From Pseudoscleropodium purum (lineage: Eukaryota; Streptophyta; Bryopsida; Hypnales; Brachytheciaceae), in contig OZ017797.1 of NCBI GenBank assembly GCA_963969395.1, forward strand, positions 39,866,001-39,930,000: 64,000 nt of DNA, in the 5' to 3' direction. Within the stretch, counting starts at the first letter, position 1; each line of letters begins with the position of its first letter. This document shows, piece after piece, positions 36,282 to 45,843 of this stretch. Below the pieces are notes generated by a model. The model saw nothing but the letters and a program-made list of their open reading frames with translations, was not told the origin of the DNA and did no database searches. The position numbers and the translations under genes were made by a program.

Positions 36282-37559
36282 TTATTCGGAATCTGAATCG
36301 GACTCAAATTGTTGACCGCTGCCTCTTCTTTGTACTCCAATGAACGGACCACCTCCGTAGTTTCCGTGATATCCACTTGGTGCACCTCCTTGTCCATAAT
36401 TTGAACCTCCAAAAGTGGGAGGAGGAACCGGAGTAGTAGGCTCTGATCCTCTTTCATTTGAAGCCCCGTAATAAGAGGCCCCATGATGCCCGTACGAATC
36501 ACTTCTAGTTGATCCCGGATAGTATTGGACGCTTCTGTGAAGAGAGCAACTATACTGCGGGGTTACATGGCTTCTTCCACTACCTTCGGAGTCCACTTGA
36601 GTGGGCGTCGTATAATATGAACCAGATTCAGTAGACCTACCATAGTGCGTGTTGCCATAGCTACCTGTCCCATCTAGAGAGCCAATTTCAAGGGGAGTGC
36701 CATAACGAGAACCAACTGCATTTGAACCAACTGCACTTGAACCACCATAATGCGTGGATCCATAGCTCCCTCTTCTACCTTCATATCTATTTTGAGGATC
36801 GTAATTAGAGTATGAACCACCTCTTCCATGTTCAGATTCTCGCGTTCCATGTTCATGTCCGTAAGACCCACCATGCCTATCTTGCCGTCCACGATCTTGA
36901 AGGCTTCTGCGTGTTGCCTCTTACATTTGTTGTTCGAATTCAATTCGTTCTCGTTCTTCTACCCGCTCGTGTCTAACTCCAAATGTGACAAGCCCTTGCA
37001 TATCATCGTCATCATCGTCATCTGTCCACACATCTTCAGCATCTCGTAGAACAACTGAAGGTTGTTGTAGATAACCTCGATTAGACCACTCTGGCATGCA
37101 ATCGCTTGCGCCCCTCCACTGTGTATCTATAACGGCATCCGTGCGCGTATAGTTCTCCACATTGCGACCTGTAGCGGTACGCCAGTCCACGTCCTTGTGG
37201 AGTACAATCTCTGCCCAAACCATTGCCATAACATTATAATTCATTATATTTGGTTTGGCGCTTTTAATGCCAAGAAATCGATGCACTTGTGTGTATCGTT
37301 GTTTGAAGTGCTCACTTTGGCACGTAGACATTTGTCCTTTCCAACGTGGCGCTTGGTGCTCTACACGTTCACGTCGCCAAAGTTTTTGAATGTGAGTCAT
37401 TTTCACATACTTCTTGCACATTGAACAATCCCACACTCTTGTTGGTTCTTCTTCCCATCTTGGTTCACCCACGCACAATGGATCGGCCCAAGCATCCCAA
37501 TCGAACAATTGGGGTCTTTCCTTTCGACTACTTTTTTTGGGTGTTCTATCTTTCGGCAT
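36282..37559 (-). pseudogene. Cys/His/Trp-domain protein with Gly/Ser/Tyr-rich tail, inside hAT
   Basis: Start ATG at 37559 (MPKDRTPKKSS), a Kozak context and first residues similar to the kinase-like gene. The frame runs to 36282 with one in-frame TAA at 36921-36923. N-terminal part: WDCSMCKKYVKMTHIQKLW, a CQSEHFKQRY word, then NYNVMAMVWAEIVLHKDVDW. The same pattern occurs in the plus-strand gene at 40.98 kb, so they are diverged paralogs. An acidic D/E run precedes the stop. The C-terminal 200 codons are low-complexity, with repeated GSYG, HYG, YYG and PPPTFGG, resembling disordered RNA- or phase-separating tails. Function unknown. The conserved Cys/His spacing suggests metal or nucleic-acid binding, which is inference only. 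Confidence 0.55.
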
Positions 37560-37734
37560 GATGAAGCTAAAGCAAAGAAAATGAAACAATTAGAAAGCTT
37601 AAGAACCAAAATTTTGATTTAATTAATTAATTAAAATTTTACAAGCATGAACTTTGTGAAAATTTGTAACAATGCTACAACAATCGTTCACTCAAAGCGG
37701 AAGGGGCGCGCAGAGCTTCCAATGCACTGGTCCG

Positions 37735-37965
37735 CCCACTCCAAAAGAGAATGATTGTTCGGAATGAACCGTCCGCCTCTCCATATATATATGCAGACGC
37801 CCCGAGGCGGACGTCCAGATCATGCGGACCACATCAGTCCACGTGTCAATCGGATGGCCGTACCAGGGCGGACGGGTATCGGGGCGGATAGGGCGGACGC
37901 CCGATCGGACGGACAGGGCAGACGGGTATCGGGGCGGACGAGGCAGATAAGGCGGACGGCTCATC
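37735..37965 (-). promoter_or_regulatory. CpG-rich promoter-like region with TATA run, upstream of 37559 gene
   Basis: Contains clustered CGGACG words and, on the minus strand, a TATATATAT run (37784-37792) about 225 bp upstream of the ATG. The segment CGAGGCGGACG through CATCAGTCC (about 37803-37840) is closely matched in the MITE at 56150-56185, which ties it to the transposon family. Confidence 0.45.
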
Positions 37966-38039
37966 TTAAATCCTAAACCTAATGAAGGAAATTGTTCTTT
38001 TTTCAAAATCTCACGGTATAGATGTTTAACCCGTAAAGT

Positions 38040-38215
38040 TCTTTTCACTAAAAACACTTCAAAACTGCCAATAGTAGTGCAAATATCAAGTCTTAGAAGA
38101 AAAATACTTTGGGGTATATGTAACCGTAGGATCTTGTAGTAAATTAGTTGGAAAAGATGTGGAAAATTTTTTAGACAAATCCACTATTTGGATTGTAAGA
38201 TATTAGATATTGAAT
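38040..38215 (-). mobile_element. Truncated TTAA-family fragment inside the hAT element
   Basis: TTAA at 38036-38039, then CCGTAAAGTTC. The next 170 bp match 19960-20140 and 17180-17370 (GGTATATGTAACCGTAGGATCTTGTAG here against GGATATATGTAACCTTAGGATCTTGTAG). Homology stops at about 38215 inside the unit. It shows that sequence found outside the transposon is also within it, by later insertion or by capture. Confidence 0.6.
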
Positions 38216-40380
38216 GTTTCATTTAAGGGGGCTACTCAATTATGTCTATTAATGAACAACTAGTAGGCTAACAAACTTAACTTAGCATGTATTTTAATAT
38301 TTGTTGCAATTGTTTTAGGAATATTATAACATAACACTATTATAATATTCTTATAAATGATATAGTACTAAATCATTTCAAAATCAACAACAATCGAACA
38401 CAATTTGTCAATCTTGTCTTTCATACTCCTTTAATGATATATATATATACATACATACATAAAATATATTAGATAAATCAACATGAACAAATCAATGATT
38501 ATATATTTCATAGATCTATTCTTCATCAATCAAATAAGAGTGCATGTGCAAATATAGACAAAGATGGTTTCTCCATTTGTTGCCAAAAAATAGATAAACA
38601 AATAGAGAAAGATATGAAGTGAATGTTACTTAGAGAATTGAAAAGAAAGAAATTGAAGTACTCAATTGCATTTTATTAAATTGAAAAATTGCATGTGGAT
38701 GACATGATATAATCTTCATAGATGCTAAACTTATACGAGTTGCATTTCAACATTTATGATTTATGCAATTGATTGAATTAAAAGCTCTTGTAATTACATT
38801 TTCAAATTTTCGATTCAATCATTCAAATTTGCAAGAGTGATTTATGATAGATTTATAACTTTAAATGTGAAAGCATTCAATGCCTTTATGCGTTTGTTTA
38901 TCAATATATTAATTTTAGATAAATAATATATATTTCTTATAACATATGCATAAACCATTACATTAAAAAAAAAAAAAACTAAGAGCCAAGCCAAATAGGC
39001 TGGTCAAATGAAGAGAACAAGATAATAAGAGCCCTACGAGACAAAAAACAAAGGAAAATAAAGAAAATATCAAAAGGATTCAAAGGAAGAAACAAGATGC
39101 ATTCTTGCAAGACCGTAGAATACATAATGATTTCAAAATCCAAACTCAAATATATTTTCTATTTTAATGAGAGCCAAAAATGAATTACCTTGCTCTCAAA
39201 GATTGTACAATGTCCACGTTATACAAAACGAACATATAACAGAAAGAGTAGAAGACATCGTTTATCATGATTGAAAACTGAAATGATTTTTTTTTCTATG
39301 TAGAATATTTTATGAAATGTAACAATGTATTTAATTATCATAATAATTGGTAGAAATCTTTATGCAATACATAGAAACATTTCATTCATGTGGAATTTTT
39401 TCATTTATTTAGGATTAAAATGGAAGTATTATACTCTACAAAGTACAAACCAAAAACAATACCATATACCTAAGTTCAAAAGTTTGCAATTGTTTCGTGA
39501 ATTCATTTTGAAAACTCAAACAAAGAAATATTTTATAATCAATATCTTGTTGATTTGAATCATTTCAAAAATCGAATTCCAAATTCAATTCCTATTTATA
39601 ATAGAAATTATATTTGTCAATTTTTTAGATCTTTAAACAATGAACCCTCTTTTTTAAAATTAATATTTAAAAACATCTGAAATAAGAATATTGGAATTAC
39701 CCTTCAAAATAAATATAGCACATATATAAGTGTATAATGTATTCTACTCCACCAACTCAAGTAACGAATTTTTCTATGTTTTTAAGGAAAAATATAGCCA
39801 TACATGATTTGAAAGTTAAAACATTGATTCTTTTTCTTTGTTTTCAAATCTAATCAAAATTTCGTTAAAAACTATGAAAGACTCAATGTTCATTTGAAGA
39901 TCGTGATGCACTTTTAATGAGAAATCACAACCTTTCATTAAATATCATGAGGTTGAAATCGATTTAACTATTATTCTAATTATGTATTGGGGCCTTTTTT
40001 TAAAATTTCATTTGTTTACAATGAAAATGGAATTGATTATTTTTGCAAAACATTTGATTTCCTAATGAACTTTAAAAAAATCCCCACCATCTTTAGATCT
40101 TCTCAAAACCTATTTAGAGGAATAATATGAGTAAATAATTCAAACATATTCAACTTAACCACATTCCCCTCATTCGTAAAACAATTTAGGGGAGAAAAGA
40201 AAAGGTTTAGGGTAATTAGGGTATAAGGTTTAGGGTTTACATTTAAAAAAAAAAAAAATGACAAACCAATTACATTAATCCTCATTTAGCAGTGATTATT
40301 AGGCTGTTTTATTTTTGAAATGTTACCGCTCTTTTGAATAATAATGGCCTCATAGGATGCACCAATTGACAGCTGGGTGG
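38216..40380. other. AT-rich interior of the hAT element without a gene
   Basis: About 2.2 kb of AT-rich sequence with no supported gene. Short (TA)n and (TACA)n runs lie at about 38431-38459. At 40204-40240 there are three TTTAGGG or TTAGGG words, a degenerate telomere-like patch. ORFs at 39325 and 40103 are AT-driven. Confidence 0.5.
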
Positions 40381-40394
40381 ATGCCGTCGGCGGT

Positions 40395-40600
40395 CAGTGT
40401 TTAAGTGGGGCGGTCGGCGTGTCCAAAGCGCGGACGGCGTCGAAAGGCGGATAGTGCGGACAGTCCGAGTGAACGCGCCGGTCGGACGGGCGATCGGACG
40501 GGGCGGTCGGATGAGGCGTCGGTCCGCGCGGCGGACGCGAGGTTTGGGGCCGCTTCGAGCAGTCCGGGGCAGGTCCGGCGGCGGACGGCTATAAAGGTGG
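40395..40600 (+). promoter_or_regulatory. CpG-rich promoter-like region with TATA box for the plus-strand hAT gene
   Basis: Dense CGGACG, CGGTCGG and GCGGACGG words end in CTATAAAGG (TATAAA 40590-40595). The pyrimidine-rich TTTCATTTCTTCTCAC follows about 20-35 bp downstream, as in plant initiators. The first in-frame ATG is at 40808. The overlapping Arg-rich ORFs on both strands here are composition artefacts. Confidence 0.55.
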
Positions 40601-40807
40601 AGTGACTTTCATTTCTTCTCACTTCAATTCTCCTTCGGTGCCAAGTTGGATGTGCTACTATTGCTTTATGCGCTAGTTGCTCCTATGGGGTGGAGAGTTG
40701 GGATCCTCTATCTTGTGTTACTATGTTGCGGTTGATGCCATCATTTTTGACTATCACGTGAGATTTTTTTATTCACTTCAATTGGTTATTGAATCCAATT
40801 GACAATC

Positions 40808-43800
40808 ATGAACGACGAAGGTGATCGAAATATGGATGGGGTGACTCCGGGAAGCGAAGCCAAGAAAAAAAGCAAAGTGAAGGGGGCTACGCATGACCTT
40901 CGACTTGACATTTTAAATGACCCTACAATTAAAGCAGAGAGCGGGTGGGAAGATGAAAATGCGGAGTATTGGACATAAAAAATGTGCAGGACCTATGTTA
41001 AAATGTACCACATTGACAAGTTGTGGCCTCAAGAGTCGCATAGGAGTCATACACGGGATTTTTGTTGTAAACCATGGACTTGCAACAACAAACATTTTGT
41101 CCATCGATCTAAGGAGGTGTGGCGTGTTCTATTCGGAAACAAGTGCAGAAGTAAAGGCTATATTAATTATAGCGTCGCGTGTATGGTTTATGCGGAACTT
41201 ATATTAGAGCGCAAGATCGATTGGAGCACGTTTCCGACAACAACAGCTTGCCCACTTCTATTTGAAGCCAATCAAAAGGACATTCCCGACTTGTACAATT
41301 CAGAGGGAGAAACAAAAAAAGTATTAAAAAATACTATTGAGGTGAAAACGGATGGTGTGGAGAAAGCCTCAAATGTTGAAGAATTACGGTCTGTACAATC
41401 TCCAACAAAAGCAATCAATGAAAGCTCTTCGAAAAATGTGGGGAAAGATGTGGAGAAAGATGTAGAGGCGCAGGAGGGTGAAGTCTTTCCACAATTCCAA
41501 CGCGTTTGACCTTTACACCAAATGTTGCGGCACAAACGCAAACGGAGTTTGTAAACAAAGGCAAGGTTTGCACGAAACGCGGGGAAACTTCAAAAAGTAA
41601 AGTAGACGAATTCTTGGCGGAGAAAGTGGCAAAGGCTAATGCTACAATTGATAGTTTGATAGCCAACAATTGTTTTGATAGTTTGGTCTACAAATCTCCG
41701 CTTGTGCATCAAGGCGTTGAATCTAGTCCAGCGTTAAGTTTAGAAGACAAAGTACATACGCCTCGTGGACAAGGCGTGACAATTGATAATATATCCTCAT
41801 TATGGAGTTCCGAGCGTAAAAGGCGGGCAGAAGAGTTTCCGTTTACAACGGCATTGCCAAGTCCTCTACATCGAACCTTGCAAGATATGTCCAATCCAAA
41901 ACAATTGGAAAATCTTTTGAAGCTCTCGGTTCAGTTTGCTAACCTTCATGAAGAAATAGGCAGATCGTCTAACCCCGATGATGGTGCTACTGCTGTTCCA
42001 ATGAGTCTACTTGCAGATCCAAAGAATGTTGGACATATACTTGATACAGCTTTCAAGATGACGATGTCAGCTGAATTTTTAGCGCAAACTGCTCCGACTT
42101 TTATGAATTTGGCCAAAGAGTTTTTTTTAATAGCACCAGAGATGTTGAAAGATGCTATAGCATTTCAGAATCTCACGAAGACTTTCAGACCACTTTTCGA
42201 AGAAAGAGATGTTCACATACTACAATTGGTGGAATATGAGAAGAAAAATTGTTGACCTTGCAGGAGTGGAAGTAAGGTGCAAAGTGTTGGAGTTGAAATT
42301 AAAGACTTCGGAGAATGAGGTTGAACATTTAAATCAACAATCATCGAGGCAAATGGAGGAGTTCATGAAGATGCGTAAACGGATTGCAGAATTGCAAGGG
42401 ACCTCCAAAAATCCAAATGAGGTTGCAATCTCACTAGTGATTGTACTCGGAGACAATCAAGAGACTCAAGAGAGTGAAGATAAGCTCTCTCTTCCTTTTG
42501 ATAAGGCCGACACAAGCGACAACCCTGCCATTGTGAATGTACAAGAAAGTCACGATATGAGCATGTTAAAAGCGACACAACAACCATCAATGGAAAAGCT
42601 TTCATCCGTTTACGTGAATGCAGAGACGCAAATGGAGAGTTGTGACTTTGAAGAGTTGAAGCATAAATTGGAGGAGGCAATTGAAGCAAAATAAATCGTT
42701 GAATCCAAGTTGAATCGATTGCAATTGTGCTTGGATTTGAAGAAGTTTATGCCATCTAGCGGCTTGGAGTCTCGATGGTTAGCATGGGTACAAAGACTCC
42801 AAGACAAACCCTCTGTAGTATCTCGAGCAATGGCAGGTCTTCAAACATTGGTAATGGAGTCGAATGAAAATTGCGATGTCATTCAAAGCTCTTTGAGTTG
42901 GTTCAAGACTATGTTTGACCAACATCCTTCTAAGGGATATACGGAGATCACATGTTGGGGAGACATGGATGCCATGTTTGAGCGGTTAAACCACACAAAG
43001 AAGGACCAAGCTCCATCCATCAATTGGGCCTTGGAAGTAGAGGAAGGATGGGTCCCTTACAACACACTTTCAGCACACATTAATGTGAAAGACAAGCGAG
43101 TGGTGCATGCTTGTGATCCAGCCTCTCCAATCTTGGATGGTTGTTGTAGCCTTTGCCAAGGCCTCTTCGGACCGGAAGGTGCGGTAACCATGGGCCAATG
43201 TCGCTACACTTTCCATGTCACTTGCATTGTAAAAGCATCACTCATTCGTTCAGTGTGTGCCGAATGTCGTAGTCCATTGAGTGCTAGGTTCTACGAAATG
43301 TTTGGTATCTTGGAAACTATACCTCCAGGCCACGAGTACAATCGTTGGAATCTTCATCTTGATCAAGCACCGTACAAATTCCAAAATTATCAACATTGGG
43401 AGAAGCCAATCCGGTGGAATGCAAATGAACAGAGGCATGATTTGTATAAGGAATCTCAGCAACCATTGGATTTGAATGTGTGGATGACTCACAATAGAGA
43501 GGTGGAATTGCGGGCTCGAGGAATCGTAGATGACGCGGCCCGTGAAATATTTTGTCGCAACATGGGGAGACATTGGAGCTTGTAATATGAAAAGTTCTTT
43601 CGTTTTCCAGATAAAAAAGTGGAGAGAGGACCAGAAGACAGTTGGGTGGAGGTGAACCATGGAAAAGAGTTCGATGAGCAATATAAGGCATACGACCACA
43701 CCCTCGTAGGTAGGGCCCTTCTATTGTCGAAGTTGGAAGAGGCTGCAAAAGTTTGTGTTGTCTACGATACAAATGGACTAACAAGTATAAGACATTTATC

Positions 43801-44206
43801 TATAGATGTGGCAGCAACATTTGATAGGGGCATTGGCGATATTATAGGGCATTGGAAGGCTTTCCTATTGGATGGAGACTGCCTCACAGTATGGCAAGGG
43901 AAAGGAGACGATGAAGTTGTTCAAACAATGATAGATTGTGTGGAGAGCAATTTGAGAACCTTGAAGGCAGACGAAGTCGATTTATCACCGAAAAGAAAAC
44001 AAAAAAGGAAGCGTGAAGAGGACGATGACTTCTTTCCAGAAACCAAGAAACAATTTCATAAGGTGGACATCGAAGTTCAATCTGGAGGGCGAATAGTCCG
44101 TCCAAGTCAACAACAGTCAACTCGTCAATCATCTGCTAAACTCCTCGGTACAACAAATTTTCCTTTTGTTTTGGGAGAAGGTAGTGGTCCATCCGGTGGA
44201 AAGTAG
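40808..44206 (+). pseudogene. Large hAT-borne gene: Cys/His/Trp domain, coiled coil, RING-like motif
   Basis: Reconstructed from consecutive frames after the TATA box. ATG at 40808 (MNDEGDRNMDG), TAA at 40976, then MCRTYVKMYHIDKLW and NYSVACMVYAELILERKIDW, the domain shared with the 37.5-kb gene. A frameshift lies near 41505. A helical region follows to about 42240, where an indel in an A-run shifts into a coiled-coil segment (LELKLKTSENEVEHLNQQ). TAA at 42692. The next part (WLAWVQRLQD) leads to a RING/PHD-like cluster at 43142-43280: CSLC, then QCRYTFHVTC, then CAEC, seven potential ligands. TAA at 43583. A C-terminal part with a Lys/Arg-rich nuclear-localisation-like KRKQKRKREE ends at 44206. 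Possibly a ubiquitin-ligase-like factor; the family is not recognised. Some breaks could be introns, but no convincing GT-AG pairs were seen. Confidence 0.5.
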
Positions 44207-44504
44207 GATTTGAGGAGAATTTTGTTTTTTAAAAACAATGGTCCTTTCATTGTTTAAAAACAAAAAAGAATGTGAAAGATTTAGATCTTAAAAAGATCGT
44301 ATAGGATTCAATAGTGATATTGGAACTATGTTTTAATGTATTTTGTTTATACATATATATTTATATATAAAGATGCTATATTTTCATTTGCGTATAAAAA
44401 TATTTTTATATGTACATCTTATTTTACGTGGATGCATTCATTTTTGATTATGTAACATTCAAATTACATAACAATATAAAATTTTCTAATGACTAATGGC
44501 AATG

Positions 44505-44722
44505 CGAAGTCCGCCCCGTCGGCCCTATCCGTCCGCCCTGTCTGGTCTGTACGCCCGACCGCCCCGGCCGTCCGCTTCTACCGTCCGCCCAGCCCGTCCG
44601 CCCCGCCCTGCGCGTCCGCGTTCCGACGGCGGGAGGGACGCTACATCCGCTAGCGTCCGTGCATCTGGACGTCCGGAAAACGGACGCTATTTTGGGGCGG
44701 ACATTGAGATTTGTCAACCCTG
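44505..44722. repeat. hAT right end: CGTCCG-rich subterminal region plus TIR
   Basis: About 200 bp packed with CCGTCCGCCC and CGTCCG words, ending GGGGCGGACATTGAGA and the TIR. In reverse complement it reads TTGACAAATC, then GTCCGCCCCAAAATAG, the same as the left end of the 56-kb MITE (CATCCGCCCCAAAATAG), followed in both by GGACGTCC and GCGTCCCTC words. Confidence 0.7.
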
Positions 44723-44756
44723 CCATAATTTGATGCCCTAGGCATTTAGGGATTAA

Positions 44757-45620
44757 ATCTACAATGGGACAATTTAGATGTTTGAGGTGATGTGCCAAGT
44801 TGCATTAGATTTTGGTACATTGGATCAATATCATCTAATTGGAGACATTTGTCTCCAAAATCAAATTATAACATCCAAATGAACATTCTACATTCAATTA
44901 ATTTCAGTACAGAAATCTAGGACTGTACACAGTTTCTTATATGTATCTCACGGAGGACGTTAATTCATGCCTATGAAATGGGCCCAATAGGCTGGATTTA
45001 CCATGGGAAAAAGCAGGAATTTTTCATTATTCACACCTGTTTTTTGCAAATTTTGAATTCACGTTTGCAAAAGAGACCCCAAATTAGCTAAGAGGGTTCT
45101 AGGACATACCCTAGACACAGTTAAAATTGGTATATATATGTAACCCCCGCTGAAAACAAGAACATTGCTCTCTGACTCATGAACAGACTCTCACTTTTTT
45201 TTTTTATCATGTACCACAATTATATGCTGCAAATGTCCAACAAAGAAGATTTACCAAGTCCTAAAGTCCATAACAAAACCACTTCCTAGACTGTGTTTGA
45301 TCCCCTACATTGGGTACACCCACAATCTCACTCTGCCTAAAACTGCCATCATTATTGTGTAAATCTCTAAAATCAACATATATATGTGCGAAGAAAGGAA
45401 TTTAGAGCATCTACCAAAAACAGTTTGACTCTTTATAACTTTTACATAGGGTATCCAATGCTGCATTCTTTGGTGCATTGGAACCTCCTTTCACTTGCCA
45501 GTAAAGAGAAAATGAAAATTTGACCAGTCTAGTAATAATTAAACACTGTACATAGCAAAAAGTGTCGGTTTGGGATACCCAACTTAGATATATTCAGTGA
45601 ACACAAGTCTAAGAAGAACG
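44757..45620. other. Non-coding stretch between TTAA element and gene copy B
   Basis: No gene seen. It has no equivalent between 2609 and 2735 in the paralogous block, so about 0.75 kb was gained here or lost there. 45050-45100 contains a reverse-complement trace of the 5375-5560 repeat. Confidence 0.45.
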
Positions 45621-45843
45621 TATTGTTCGACATACTAACCTGAAAAAAAAGTGCATGAATGATTGTCAAGGTTATAGTATACTGTAAACAGAGAATGCAC
45701 ACCTATTTGTGCAAAAGTTTGACTGACTACCTCAGTGTACATTGACCTCGTTCTTGCTGAGTTTAGGGTTCATGTACAGGTTGCAAAGTTGGAAGGCCAA
45801 GTACCGACTTGATCACCCACGGACCCACGGGACCAAAGTCAAG

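Larger units (their letters stand above)
32997..44722. mobile_element. Very large hAT-superfamily transposon carrying gene blocks, 11,726 bp
   Basis: Ends are TAGGGTTGACA (32997-33007) and TGTCAACCCTG (44712-44722), 11-bp inverted repeats with the same T/C first-base mismatch seen in maize Ac. The 8-bp duplication CCATAATT flanks it exactly (32989-32996, 44723-44730), as hAT requires, and the paralog at 1968-2604 shows the unoccupied site. Subterminal DNA is packed with CGTCCG/CGGACG words. Inside are a kinase-like pseudogene, two genes sharing a novel N-terminal domain, and a captured or inserted TTAA-repeat fragment. No BED finger or hAT dimerisation domain was recognised, so it probably depends on a transposase elsewhere. 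The size is far above the usual 3-5 kb. Confidence 0.85.
32367..44752. mobile_element. TTAA-flanked element split by the hAT transposon
   Basis: TTAA at 32363-32366 followed by CTCCTAAATGTCC, and GCATTTAGGGA followed by TTAA at 44753-44756 (reverse complement TCCCTAAATGCC). Without the 11,726-bp hAT and one 8-bp target copy it is 652 bp, the same size as its paralog at 1968-2604, with which it aligns throughout (for example TTTGAAGTCTTTCAATCTTCTTTTT at about 32597 and about 2190). Confidence 0.65.

Noticed and set aside
37692..38057. 121-codon minus frame through the CpG-rich promoter-like region
   Set aside because: Composition artefact; no methionine context or motif, and it overlaps the MITE-like sequence.
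32997..44722. Assignment of the large element to Mutator (9-bp duplication CCATAATTT)
   Set aside because: A ninth T matches only if the TIR is shortened at left. The 8-bp duplication with CA/TA-GGG ends fits hAT better, and the 304-bp relative also has exactly 8 bp.
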